Shown: positions 44,804-55,580, counted from the stretch's first letter. The stretch is DNA of 64,000 bases from Nansenia antarctica (GCA_963989245.1 OZ022345.1:22665696-22729695); one strand, 5' to 3'. The notes: a model not told the origin generated them from the letters alone. Made by a program: numbers and translations.

Positions 44804-46159
44804 AGCATTTGACCTATGGTGGATCAGTATTTGCTCTGAGTATTATGCAGCTAATTTAAATAAATGTATATGTAAATGGAAAGGGGCGTGGCAGTTTCTC
44901 TACCAGGAAGTGGTCTTGGTGACAATTAAATGCTTGCAATCAACTCAGAATCATGAACAATGCCTAGTTTGACCCCTCAAAAGCTACTCAAGTCCAATTT
45001 AAGCATTTTCGAATTTTCGAAAATCGGTTATCGGTACCCCAACTTTGAGCAGTTTTTTATGAGGTTTCCCACAGGAGTTGAATTTCAACCTTTTAGTACA
45101 TGTTATTACACACCTTTAGAAACACATTGGTGAAGAAAATTTTTGGTAACGATTTACTTTGCAGATTTTCATATGTTTCCCTTACTATAAAGGGAAAATC
45201 CAGGTTTAGTCTGATAAATCTCGCGAGAGTTCTTAAAAATATCCAGGCATATTCTGATAGGTCTCGCGAGAGTTATCAAAAATAAGCCAGGATTTTCCTT
45301 TAGCGACGTTGATGGAATACCCCCCAGGTCAGGTGGGCAGGTTACGACGAGACAACAAGAGACCGGTATTGTAGAGCTTACAGAGCGAGTTAAAATAAAG
45401 ACACTTACATTGAAATACAGAAGGACTCACGTGTATGTTTAATAGAATAACACGACATGGTGTCAGAAGTCCTGTAAGTGAGTGTTAAGAGTTAGATCGG
45501 CCGACAAGTGTCATTTGAGCTCGTGACGGTGAGAAGGGAGAAGAAAAGATGGACGCTAATGCTAACGCGGGAGCAGCTGCAGTCCAGAGAACGGCGCCAG
45601 TTTCAAGTGCTACGTTAGCAGACATTAGCAAGTCAAAAAACGATTCTTATGTGCCGTCACTTTAGCAACAACACAGTATTGTCAAGGGGAAAAGAAGGAG
45701 AGACGATTTTTTTATTGACAACGGAATTACATGCTGGAAAAACATGCAGCTAAAATTCAGGGAACATTTGGACAATAAGAGGCCTACTTCGTATTATATT
45801 ATAGCTGATGATCTTTGTGTGTGTGTATGTGACTGTCAGTCACAAGTTTATATTCTGTATATTCATATTATTCTTTTTTGGGCCATCCTCTAGTTTTGGC
45901 TGTGATTAGAAAAAAAATGAATAATAAAATCGTTGTTTTGAGCGCGCGTGCGCGTTTCATGCGCGTGCACGCGAAAAAATCGCGTCACGTCCATCCGCCA
46001 CCATTGTAAAAATTCCTGGAGGAAACACTGCTTTCCCGTGGATCAGTATTGGCGCGCGTCTTTGAATTACGCACAGCTATCCTCGAGATTCTGGTTGGCC
46101 AAAACCGCGCGGAGCTGGCTGCGCATTTCAATGTGCCCTCTCGCCTGATATGAAATGCG

Positions 46160-46388
46160 CAATTGTTGATCACTTGGAGGCACTCTAAAGTCAATTTGAG
46201 AAGTACTTTTCTGAGACTGAGTCTTGGAGAAAGCACAAGACATGGATACGGTTATCATTCAAAGACAATGCATCCGACGGCTCAAACCTGACAGCCGCTG
46301 AGGAAGATCAGCTGATCGACCTAACCACAGACAGTACACACAAGAATGTGTACGAGTCACAGCCTCTCACCCAGTTCTGGATCCATAG
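46160..46388 (+). pseudogene. hAT-A transposase piece, upstream of hAT-B
   Basis: The frame reads DHLEAL-stop-SQFEKYFSETESWRKHKTW, then LSFKDNASDGSNLTAAEEDQ, LIDLTTDSTHKNVYESQPL and TQFWIH, typical of the region before the C-terminal domain of ZBED5/SCAND3-like hATs. It is cut within a Trp-Ile-His codon run by hAT-B and resumes at 49882. Confidence 0.75.
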
Positions 46389-46629
46389 TAGGGCTGCACG
46401 ATTAATCGATTTTAAATCGAAATCGCGATTTGAGATGATGCGATTAGCAAATCGCAAAGCCTGCGATTTGGGATACGTTATACAGCGCGTCGGATTCAAC
46501 GTCAATGAACGCACACGCCCAACAACAACAACACTGCAGGTGAAACGCCCACGTGTGAATCTGTGAAGACGTTTCAATAACTAGCAACATTAATGGTGTG
46601 GATAAATCGCTTCAAAAACAGCACTTCTG

Positions 46630-47086
46630 TTGTATTTTGGGTTTAGGATGACAGATGTGCAACAACAGCAGGTGTTGCGCACAACCTGTCGTGGAACAGT
46701 CGCTACATCCAGAGGCAACACCACAAACCTGTATCAGCACTTGAAAAAGTACCACGGGCAGCTCTATGACGAGTGTACGGTCAGAAACGGAGAGTTAAGT
46801 GAAAGTCCCGTAGCCCAGTCTAACGTTAAGCAACCTAGTGTTTTAGAGTCGTTTGCGGCTGTTACGCCGTATGAAAAGGGCTCAGTCACGAAAGGCATCG
46901 TGAAATAATCAATTCCATCACGCACTACCTCGCTAAAGACATGGTGTCTATTAACACGGAGCAACGAAGGGTTAAAAAAAACTCATCCAAACGCTGGATA
47001 AAAGATAATGTTATTCCATCCCGCACGTACTTTAGTCATGTGGCCATCCCAGAAATGTATGCGGAATGTAGGAAGATACTTGAGAC
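46630..47086 (+). pseudogene. hAT-B BED-finger transposase fragment
   Basis: The first segment reads VLRTTCRGTVATSRGNTTNL then YQHLKKYHGQLYDEC, a BED zinc finger. After a frame change near 46905 it continues SINTEQRRVKK and SHVAIPEMYAECRKILET, the ZBED1-like region following the finger. hAT-C cuts it there; beyond 49036 it resumes as LETELKNFEYYATTTDLSGR, TTEPYLSLTV and, after one shift, YDFELKSCLQTVYFP. The rest of the core is deleted. Confidence 0.75.
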
Positions 47087-47248
47087 CAGGGCCGCTTGGG
47101 AGATATGCGAGGCCCTGTGCGAAGTCAGATTTGCGAGGCCTTTTTTTTTTTTTGTATTGGAGGAAAAAAAAATAATATATACATTTTTTTTTTTAATTAG
47201 ATTTAGATACACAATACATACCGGTATGTATCCGAGACCTTTTATAAT

Positions 47249-47797
47249 CAGGGGTGCACATAACTGGTGCGCCAGTGCGCATGCGTCGCCAAAATGCATG
47301 CTGCGCGGCAGATCAGCCGCATGAAGGCGCTCTTGCGCACCAACAGCTTTTTTGGGGGGGGGGAATAGTTGATTTCAGTGTTTTCAGAACAGAGCAGTGC
47401 TTAAAGAGATGTCCGTTTATATCAGTGTGTTTAAAGAACAGACATTCAGTTAGTGCTTAAAGAGATGTCAGTTTATTTCAGTGTGTTTAAAGAACAGACA
47501 TTCAGTTAGTGCTTAAAGAGATGTCAGTTGATTTCATTGTGTTTAAAGGAGTCGGACAGACTTTCATTCTTAAAGAGCAGTCATTTGATTTTGCATTTGT
47601 TTCTTTTGTTTTGCACACAATAATTTGTTCGTTCATCTTTATTTATGAATAAATGTCGTTTTGCTAATAATATATCCATGTATCCCTTTTTTATCCATCC
47701 TGTGGGACGGGTCGTGACTCGCGAGCTCTGGGAGCACCAAGCAGCATCCCTAGGTGCTCCTCTGAGCACTGGCCCCAAAAAGTTATGTGCACCCCTG
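47249..47797. mobile_element. hAT-D, innermost element
   Basis: CAGGGGTGCACATAACT and AGTTATGTGCACCCCTG are perfect 17-base inverted ends, with a perfect 8-bp duplication TTTATAAT (47241-47248, 47798-47805). The 549-bp element has no ORF of note. A roughly 58-bp unit (TTAAAGAGATGTCAGTTTAT with AAAGAACAGACATTCAG) repeats about three times at 47399-47560. Confidence 0.92.
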
Positions 47798-48040
47798 TTT
47801 ATAATGATGTAGGCTACTGTTATAACCGCGCGACACGCACGCACCGATATATTGCAAGAAATGCGCTCACATGCTGTGCTGATAGACAATAGCATATCTA
47901 CTTATTTAGATAGTTTACAACCATGTTTGTTTCATTTCAAACCTTTTATACTCGTAAAGGATTAGGATTTAGGATAAAGCAGTCATCATACCCAACATTA
48001 AATACGCACAAGCCATTATTGACATGAATAGAGATGTTAC

Positions 48041-48502
48041 TCACCACCATGTAGGCCTATCCTTTATGTTGAAAAGCTTACAGCAAAAGCAAAAAGACAT
48101 GTCCCGTTTTTGAGAGTACACAAGCCACTTTCTTTCTATTTTTTCCCCATTTGGTAGTTTTCGGAGAAATAAAGTTTCACTAAAGTTCCTGTTCTCATTA
48201 TTTTTAGGATAACTAAATCCAGGTTTCATCTTTGGGGGACCTCTTCTAATGATCACTTCTGTAACTGTAGAGTCCATATGTACCGGCCAATTTACCAGGA
48301 TCATCATACATGACATATCTAACACCGTAGGCTCGTCTTGCGTTCCATCACTCTCAGCCCTGCTGCTGCTCTGAGTAGCTCCATCTTCCGCCTCCGTATC
48401 CTCTACTTCGCCACTCCTGACCATCATCACCTGGGGCTGGGCAGCCCCACTGCTGCCGCCTGCCGGTGTAGCAGTTGTCCTCCTCCACCTCAGAGACATC
48501 AT
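48041..48502 (-). pseudogene. hAT-C transposase N-terminal fragment
   Basis: The frame has a low-complexity acidic N-terminus, then RGPPKMKPGFSYPKNNENRN, FSETLFLRKLPNGEKIERKW and MSFCFCCKLFN, the TTF-type zinc region that opens DUF4371 hAT proteins. It ends at TAG near 48041 before the core. A further upstream piece with ETEEENVNRVLKKEIQIKER lies near 48650-48720 in another frame. Confidence 0.7.
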
Positions 48503-49881
48503 CTTTGCCTCTCAGGGGGGGCTGTGCCGTGCTACTACTAGCATTGCTAGTGCTAGCAGTAACGTTAGCTTCTTCGGTGCTAACGGGAGCCTCACTTGTT
48601 TTTAGAAATGTTTCGAACGAACCTCTAAGCGAGGCCCTGAAGCCTTCCTTTCTTTTATTTGTATTTCTTTTTTCAGCACCCGATTAACATTTTCTTCCTC
48701 GGTCTCGTTCCCTCTGCATTTTGTCCGTTGCACTAAGCAGTCACTATGCACAACAAGTGTGAACGCGCGCCCAAAAATTCTTTTCACGTTTCACGTAAGG
48801 TGTCATAGGGGGAAATTACTTTTTTCTGTTGCTAAGAATCTCCCTGTCCTACAGGTATGCTAGATTTTAGATGTATGATTGACTGATTATCACGTGTGAA
48901 CATTTAGAAATGTATTAAAGGCAAAAATAATAATATGGTCCCTTGCCTGGCGCTTTGGAGGGCCTCACGCGAGGCCCTCCAAAGCGCGAGGCCCTGTGCC
49001 ACCGCCCCAGCTAGCCCCCCCTTAAAGCGGCCCTGCTTGAGACGGAGCTGAAAAATTTCGAGTACTATGCAACAACAACAACCGATCTGTCGGGCAGGAC
49101 GACCGAGCCGTATCTCAGTCTCACCGTGCTTCATACATTACGATTTTGAGTTGAAGAGTTGCCTGCAAACGGTATACTTTCCTGCTTTATCTATTTCAAT
49201 GTTTACAGAAAGGACCTATTATTCTTTACTGGACATTTTTATTATCACTTTATTTTACTTGATTGCAGTATGTGCAATATTTAGATGCTGCTCCTGAGCC
49301 ATACTTGAATAACCTTGTTTGTAGAAAGGTCCTATTTTATTTTCATATTGGAATTGTTAAAACATTTGGACACTTGTTGAGAGAAACAAAATCACAGCTG
49401 TTTAAAAAACCCATAAAATAAATATGTTGTTCCAATTCATATCTTTTAAGTTCTCATCCTTACATTAGAATTCGAGCAGTTAACAGTTTGATGGTATCAT
49501 GTGGTAATGCTCTCTGAAATTAGCCCATGATATAAGGTGATAGACAGATTCATCCAATGCCAAGTATTTTTGAAAGTACCTGCCCTTTTTCGAACAGCTT
49601 CCAATGGAGCTCTCCTAGATGGTTGGGTGAAACAAACATGTTTTCATGTAGTTCTTTCACTCGTAACTCGGGCTGTGGGGGTGCTAGAGACGGGAGCCAA
49701 TTTGTGCTCCTAAGTCCCCTGAAGACGTACAAACAAACTGCACGTTGATACGACCTTCCTAGCTGGAGATATGGCCGCACTTTACAAAAACCTCTTTAAA
49801 TTAATCGCAAATTAAATCGCAATCGCAATATCTGTCAGAATAATCGCAATTAGATTTTTTTCCCCAAATCGTGCAGCCCTA

Positions 49882-50088
49882 ATCCATTGCCAGAAATACT
49901 TCCCCCAACTGACAGCAAAGGCCATGGTGAGCCTCTTGCCTTTTGCAACAACTTATCTTTGTGAAAGAGGATTCTCCTCCCTCACCTACCTGAAGAGCAA
50001 ATACAGTTCCAGACTGCAGCCTGAGGATGACATGATGCTCTGCCTGACAACCTCCACCCAGGAGGTAGGCATACACCTTGCTTCCTGA
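49882..50088 (+). pseudogene. hAT-A transposase C-terminus
   Basis: Resuming after hAT-B, the frame reads CQKYFPQLTAKAMVSLLPFA, TTYLCERGFSSLTYLKSKY and SSRLQPEDDMMLCLTTS, then a stop at about 50088. This is the hAT dimerisation domain of ZBED5/SCAND3-like elements. The frame is continuous with 46388 once hAT-B is removed. Confidence 0.85.
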
Positions 50089-50402
50089 AGCTAAAAGTTT
50101 CATTGTTGAAAAATAATAATAATAGAAAATATAAGCCTCATCAAGAACAACAAAAACAATAATAATAATAATAATAATAACCAATCATAATTATGCATGA
50201 ACGTTTTATCAATCATAAACACATATAGGCTAATAACCCAGTATATAAATAGGTTAATAGGGTGAAATAAAAGGTGAATGAAGTAAATATAAAAGTTATT
50301 ATAGGCTTATATATATATATTACATGTGGGGGTCCCTGTTCTGTTTGTCTCTCATCCAAGGGGTCCTTGGGTTGAAAAAGGTTGAAGACCCCTGCTTTAA
50401 AT

Positions 50403-50733
50403 GACTAAATAATTAAATAATGATTATATAACGCTTGCCCGGAGCAAGTAAAAAATTCACCGGGTTTGTTTGTGCGAGCCCAGCGACGCTGCTGGATCCT
50501 GGATATTTTTACCTGTGTGCAGGAAGAACAACAGACGGCGCAGGCGCCAGACCAGACGACCGTGGAGTGAAGATATTATCAAAGCATACGCGATGCGACG
50601 GGTGATCGAAAGGCACGCTTTAATAATATGTTATAATAAATGTTTGATGCCTACACCGCTGAATATCTGCCAGCCCCTTTGATCTACTCATTAATCTGAC
50701 CTGGCCTTCGCCAAATACATAACATGAACTCAC
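50403..50733. other. LINE tail and unassigned sequence
   Basis: The first 30 bases end the LINE at 40921. The rest contains no recognised exon or element. Confidence 0.4.
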
Positions 50734-50989
50734 CATCCTCATCATCTTCACCATCCTTCTCCTCTTCTATCATCACATCTTTCTCCTCTACTTCCTCTTC
50801 TTTCACCATCACATCTTTCTTCTCTTCTCCTCCTTCCTCCTCCTTCTCCTCTTTAATTGCCACATTGAGTTTGAGTGTTTTCCTGCAGTCTTCCAGCTTC
50901 ACTGCCACCATCCATCGGCCGTGTGTGCTTTCCAGGGCTGGAGAACCACAGCCAGAACCAGGGGACTGTGTGGACCTGAGTTTGGACAT
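50734..50989 (-). CDS. Zinc-finger gene B 5' coding exon
   Basis: The exon begins at 51012 after CCACTGCACAG; ATG is 50989-50987 and the donor GATG|GTGAGT follows 50734, phase 1. It encodes 85 residues: MSKLRSTQSPGSGCGSPA, MVAVKLEDCRKTLKLNVAI, then an acidic tract (DVMVKEEEVEEKDVMIEEE) ending in Asp/Glu. It is paralogous to the exons at 17582, 62023 and 63028. The only finger exon downstream on - with matching phase and an intact array is 39719-38826. MSKLRS instead of MSEHKS and WMVA instead of ERVV mark it as the most diverged of the four. Confidence 0.8.
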
Positions 50990-51012
50990 GGTAGCTGGGC
51001 TGTGAGGTGAAT

Positions 51013-51442
51013 CTGTGCAGTGGAAACAAAGGAAGCATTTACAGTGAATAGTATATTTCTCAAAATCAAACAAACAAAAAACAACACCTAACCAGACACT
51101 TAACATAAAAGGGTTAACTCTCTACTCCCTCCACCTGTCATTCTTACCAGCCTGGGAGTAACTCTACCAACAGGGAGGACATGAACACACTCACTGTTAC
51201 TAGGATAAAACACACACATCAAGTAATAGTAAAATACATAAATATAATATATATGTATAAATATAGGCATATATGGATTTTTTTTTCTGATTCAGTTACA
51301 TGTGTCAAGACAATGAAGGCTTGTTGCTTTATCCAGTCTGTGACTAAAAACGGAGTCAGTCACAATCTCGCGACTCTCAGGCAGAAGAAAATGTTTGAGA
51401 AAGTCAGACAGATTTGATCCCACCAAGGAACAACCACCAATA

Positions 51443-51482
<40 letters not shown>

Positions 51483-52032
51483 ATTTGCCTTTATTCATGC
51501 TTTGTTTGTGGCTCTTAAATGAGCCGTTGTCATTATTGTCAGTATTATGTTATTCTCAAAACGTGAGATCTGATAGTACAAGCTAACTATTAAACACAGG
51601 TAGCAAGCTAGCCACTCTTCTAAAACACCACTCTGAGATGTATTTCATGTAAACAAACTAACTATTATATTATTTGTTTATATAATTATATTGTATTTCA
51701 TGTAAACAAACAAACTATTATATGATTTGTTTATATAATTATATTGTATTTAATGTAAACAAACTAACTATTATATTATTTGTTTATAGAATTATATTGT
51801 ATTTCATGTAAACAAACGCGCAGCTTCTGGGCGGGAAAGCAGCGCTTTGTTATCAGCCCCACCAGAGAGCCATACAGACAGATCCACGGTTCATCTCTTC
51901 AGATCAAAACTCAGCACATATTGGTCTAACTTAGAGCATTCATGGACATTTCAGGTGAATGAAACAGCTGCCTACTTTAAAGATACGGGTCATGTTTCCT
52001 TACCTGTTTGTTGTTGAAGTTGTTATGATCGA
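51013..52032 (-). other. Upstream of ZF exon B; possible 5'UTR exon
   Basis: A CA run lies at about 51446-51479 and a roughly 57-bp unit (AACTATTATATTATTTGTTT with CATGTAAACAAAC) repeats three to four times at 51645-51825. On -, AACAAACAG|GTAAGG at about 52003 is a good donor and could end an untranslated first exon of gene B. The hAT derivative at 52033 begins about 30 bp upstream of that donor. Confidence 0.4.
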
Positions 52033-52370
52033 TAGTGATGTGTCCTTCCGTGTCGACGCTTCGTAGCGTGTGTCGAGTAACCGAGGCAGATATTTATGAT
52101 GCGCGTATCGAGGCACGTGTTGATGACGTATATGGTAAGAGGCGAAGTGTCCACGTGACCGATTCGGGAAGTGGCTCGGATTTGGCGCGAGACTCGAAAC
52201 AGAAAAGGGACAGGCAAACGCAGGTGAAATCATCAAAAAAGAAAAAAATTTAAACCGCCTGAAGCCCAGCACTGTAGAGAAGTTGTTATTTTTAAATAAA
52301 AATGAATAAATGAATAAAATGTTGTTGTTCCTAGTAACACAAGCACATTTATTCAATTCAAAGCTTCACA
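52033..52370 (+). mobile_element. Small hAT derivative, copy C (truncated)
   Basis: It opens TAGTGATGTGTCCTTCCGTG like copies A and B, keeps the CGCCTGAAGCCCAGCACTGT trace of transposase, and stops after ATTCAAAGCTTCAC, short of the right terminus. Confidence 0.65.
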
Positions 52371-53396
52371 TATGAAGTTAGATATGGGACTTTAATCGTG
52401 AGGTTGTAGGTTCGTTTTGTGCACTTGTATCTTGAGATTTGCACTTGTAAAATAAATATTTGCACTTGTATCTTGAAAGTTGCACTTGCAGATTTGATTT
52501 GAGAACTTGTATAATAAATATGTGCACTTGTATCTTGAAAGTTGCACTTGTAAAATAAACATTTGCACTTGCAGATTCGATTTGAGAACTTGTACAATAA
52601 ATATTTGCAGTTGTATCTTGAAAATTGCACTGGCAGATTCGCGACTTATAGATAGACCTCATCTACCTCGGGACAGCCAATGAAACCAAACCATCTACCT
52701 CGGGACAGCCAATGAAACCAAACGTGCTAATCGATCAGCCCGCCCCCCCAAAACCCAACGTTAGCACGGCGAAACAAACTTATTTTGCTGACAACGTTTG
52801 CAGGAAAAGCTATTTCAAGCGCTATACAAATACACGTTGTTATTATGATTATTATTATGATTATTATTATTATTATTAAAAATGTCACTCATGGTGATAT
52901 GCAGTATTTGACGGGTGTGAGGCTGTGAAATGACAAGTTTGCTGATGAACAGTCACTTGCCATCGAGGTTTGTTTCGGTTCTGTTTTTCTGTGCCACATA
53001 TGATCATATCAGTACAGTAAGTTATCACATTATATCATATCAGTACAATACAGTAGGTTATCACATTATAGGGAGATATGGTTCTATTAGCAGCATTAAC
53101 ATTAACAGGTACAAATGGCATCGGCACATCATATTGAAACATATCTGAGTACATTAAAAGGGGCAAACTGGGATTCAAACAATAACGAAGCAGTCCTCCA
53201 ACCACTTTTGTAAATGGAGAAGAAATAGAGAAATGTTATCACTCTCAAATTGATAGACGCATTCCAAAATCACAGACTATTGTTCTTGCATTAAGATGGA
53301 CTGAATTCAACTTACTGAGTAATTTGTTGATGACATTTTAGCATTTTAGCTCATTTTAAGAGGGTCATAGCAAAAGGTCTGAATACTTGCATACAT
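52371..53396. repeat. Minisatellite and Tc1-type remnants
   Basis: From about 52420 to 52640 a unit of about 60 bp (TTGCACTTGTATCTTGAAAG, GATTTGAGAACTTGTA) repeats with variation. A 34-bp unit (CATCTACCTCGGGACAGCC...) is duplicated at 52657-52724. Near 52810-52880 AAGCGCTATACAAATAC plus ATT repeats looks like a LINE tail. The last 80 bases (TCTGAATACTTGCATACAT) resemble a Tc1 terminus. Confidence 0.55.
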
Positions 53397-53518
53397 TAAG
53401 GCTGCCACGATTAGTCGACTAGTCACGACGACGTCGACTACCAAAATCGTCGCCGACATATTTGGTAATCGCCGTAGTCGCATGTTTTTTTGGAGCTGAA
53501 ATAAGCGTTTTTTTTTGC

Positions 53519-53600
53519 CTAGCACCAGGGGAGCCCCCCCTCCCAAATTTCGTTGTTTGGTACCTGTACTATATCAATGACAATAAAGACCATTCATTTC
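53519..53600 (+). mobile_element. L2 LINE 3' tail inside hAT-F
   Basis: It shares GGGGAGCCCCCCCTCCCAAA and the reverse of the ACAACGAAATTT motif with the LINEs at 3841 and 26682, and ends in CATTCATTTCATTCG repeats. Very short 5'-truncated copy. Confidence 0.75.
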
Positions 53601-53728
53601 ATTCGATAAGCATTCGTTTTTCTTCCCTGAAGCTGCCACTGGCTAGCGTCTCCCAGTGTCTTTGATGTACATTCGCAGTGTCGGTCATCCGGGGCACACG
53701 TGACTTCCCCGGAAAAAAAAACAGAGAA

Positions 53729-53913
53729 ATGTCTTCCTGTCCTCGTACCTCTAAAGTGTGGGAGCATTTCAACCACAACGTTGAAAAAAAGAATGTAAAA
53801 TGTAAAATTTGCAAAGCTGAACTCGCTTATCATGGCAGCACGTCTATGATGCGCGAGCATCTAAAAAGGAAGCACGTTGTGGCAGATGACGAGGAAGACG
53901 ATGGCTCGTCTCG
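53729..53913 (+). CDS. BED zinc-finger exon of hAT-F
   Basis: ATG 53729 opens MSSCPRTSKVWEHFNHNVEK, then CKICKAELAYHGSTSMMREH and LKRKH, a BED finger (C-x2-C and H-x4-H), and an acidic end (VADDEEDDGSSR). TCG|GTAAGC at 53914 is a good donor. The rest of the transposase is absent from the element, so this is the first exon of a deletion derivative. Expression is unknown. Confidence 0.7.
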
Positions 53914-54489
53914 GTAAGCTAGTTAGCTTGTTATTGGCTAACGATATCGTTACGTTAAAAGCCTTCTTACATTATTTTACGTTGTCATCAAAGCGATACT
54001 TATCAAATAGCTAAAAATGTTGTCTTAACGTTACAGTGCTAAGAAGGCGCGTTCTACTATGAGATGAGTGAAGCAAAGCAAAACTTTTGTACTCTGTACA
54101 AGTATTTATTTTTGTTTTTGTATTCTTTTGGTTGCCTAGTGCCTAGCCTACCTCATTTTACTCAGCAGTTTGCACCCTCTACTACTCTTTACATTACATT
54201 ACATGCAAGTGATGCCAGAAATAAATCTGCAAAGTTCATTAAAATATCAATCATTGAGTGAACAATCATTTTAATTGTCTTTATTTTTAGTTAGCACATG
54301 CCTACAACAACAACTAACAACTTCAAGCTAAATTTAGAAGCTGATTTAGAAGATGATAGCTAAATAAGAGCGATTGAGTAATTGTGCGATAAGCTGTAAT
54401 TTATGATCCGATTAGTCGACTAATCGTTAAAATAATCGGTGACTAGTCGACTATGAAAATAATCGTTTGTGGCAGCCGTAGCATACATG

Positions 54490-55000
54490 CATCCATTTTA
54501 AACTGAGGCTATAACACAACAACATGTGGAAAAAGTGAAGGGGTCTGAATTCTTTCTGATGGCAATATATACACACACCGAATACTATTAACACCTGTAC
54601 ACCTTCTCATTCATGTTGGAATGCAATGGGGGATGTTTTCTTGGCACACTTTGGCTAGTTAATACCAAACAATCATTGCTTGAATGCCACAGCCTGTCTG
54701 AGCATTGTTTGTTAATGACCATGGGCCACAATTTACCCATCTCCTAATGGCTCCTTAAAGCATGATAATGCACCATGTCACAAGCCAAACTGGTTTCATG
54801 AACATGACAATGAGTTCAGTGTTCTTCAGTGGCCTTCCCAGTCCCCGGATCTGAATGTGAACAGAACACCTTAGGGATGTGTTAGAACAGAACATTCACA
54901 CCGTGACAACCAGAATCTCAATGGAATGTTTCCAACATCTTGTGGAATCAAAGCCACGAAGAATCTAGAACCTATTTTGAGAGCAAATGGAATACTGAAA
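54490..55000 (+). pseudogene. Tc1-like transposase C-terminal remnant
   Basis: The frame contains DNAPCHKPNWFHEHDNEF, VLQWPSQSPDLNV, a decayed HLWD region, and a nucleotide tail like other Tc1 elements (AATGTTTCCAACATCTTGTG, GCCACGAAGAATC). Stops and indels are frequent. The SPDLN motif marks the second catalytic Asp region. Confidence 0.7.
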
Positions 55001-55580
55001 TACCTGTAGGCCTACACATCTCAGCAATGGCAGCTGGATTTGTAAAGTGTTCTTCATACAGAACAAACAATATAAAACAGAAAACAAGCCTTCTGCATAT
55101 ACTCTAAACACAAAGACAGTTACCCTGCCTTCTGCATATACTCTAAACACAAAGACAATTACCCTGCTGCACCCTGCATATACTCTAAACACAAAGACAG
55201 TTACCCTGCTGCACCCTGCATATACTCTAAACACAAAGACAGTTACCCTGCCTTCTGCATATACTCTAAACACAAAGACAGTTACCCCGCCTTCTGCATA
55301 TACTCTAAACACAAAGACAATTACCCTGCACCCTGCATATACTCTAAACACAAAGACAATTACCCTGCATATACTCTAAACACAAAGACAGTTACCCTGC
55401 TGCACCCTGCATATACTCTAAACACAAAGACAGTTACCCTGCTGCACCCTGCATATACTCTAAACACAAAGACAGTTACCCTGCTGCACCCTGCATATAC
55501 TCTAAACACAAAGACAGTTACCCTGCTGCACCCTGCATATACTCTAAACACAAAGACAGTTACCCTGCACCCTGCATATA

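Larger units (their letters stand above)
41914..45324 (+). mobile_element. Academ-like transposon with long TIRs
   Basis: Termini GGGGGTATTCCATCAAC and GTTGATGGAATACCCCC are the outer parts of long inverted repeats (about 41914-42222 and 44920-45324) whose inner parts also match (GTACCGATAACCGATTTTCG, GATTCTGAGTTGATTGCAAG). The 3-bp CAG on each side (41911-41913, 45325-45327) is a likely target duplication. The gene encodes a FEN/XPG-like nuclease region and a CXC-type Cys cluster, which, with the 3-bp target, I recall as features of the Academ superfamily. The right repeat carries about 120 extra bases. The left part of the gene is missing. Confidence 0.65.
41868..45664 (+). mobile_element. 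Possible gypsy LTR-leader-gag remnant
   Basis: Ignoring the Academ-like insertion, a TG...CA-bounded segment (about 41869-41913 plus 45325-45454) is followed by TGGTGTCAGAAGTCC, which looks like a retroviral-type primer binding site, a leader, and an ATG near 45550 opening MDANANAGAAAVQRTAP with a stop after 38 codons. No second LTR or pol is present. I offer this with low confidence. Confidence 0.3.
41562..46029. mobile_element. hAT-E inside hAT-A
   Basis: AGTGTTTCCTC at the left and GGAGGAAACACT at the right are inverted; the 8-bp duplication GCTTTCCC is perfect (41554-41561, 46030-46037). It holds an A-run (about 41668-41692), a short LTR-like piece and the Academ-like element. A similar terminus (CCTGGAGGAAACA) recurs near 61861. 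No transposase of its own is visible. Confidence 0.8.
47087..49035 (-). mobile_element. hAT-C inside hAT-B
   Basis: CAGGGCCGCTT at the left and AAGCGGCCCTG at the right are inverted ends; the 8-bp duplication CTTGAGAC is perfect (47079-47086, 49036-49043). The - strand carries the N-terminal part of a DUF4371/ZMYM-type transposase. It contains hAT-D. Confidence 0.9.
46389..49881 (+). mobile_element. hAT-B inside hAT-A
   Basis: TAGGGCTGCACGATTAATCG at the left and CGTGCAGCCCTA at the right are inverted termini. The target duplication is ATCCATAG (46381-46388) versus ATCCATTG (49882-49889), 7 of 8; the right copy fits the interrupted coding frame. It carries a ZBED1-like transposase fragment (46630-47086, resuming 49036) and itself contains hAT-C. 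Confidence 0.88.
41098..50394 (+). mobile_element. hAT-A, outermost element of the nest
   Basis: CAGTGGTCTTCAACCGGGGG at the left and AGGTTGAAGACCCCTG at the right are inverted termini, 9.3 kb apart, with a perfect 8-bp duplication CTTTAAAT (41090-41097, 50395-50402). Its own sequence survives as 41098-41561, 46030-46388 and 49882-50394; the rest is later insertions. The gene on + keeps parts of a ZBED5/SCAND3-like transposase. Without insertions the copy would be about 1.3 kb, so it was already a deletion derivative. Confidence 0.88.
53397..54480 (+). mobile_element. hAT-F with BED exon
   Basis: TAAGGCTGCCACGATTAGTC at the left and GTGGCAGCCGTA at the right are inverted ends (close to the usual TAGGGCTGCCACGAT), with a perfect 8-bp duplication GCATACAT (53389-53396, 54481-54488). 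Inside are an L2 tail (53519-53600) and a BED-finger exon with a splice donor. It is inserted in a Tc1-like remnant (54490-55000 continues it). Confidence 0.85.
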
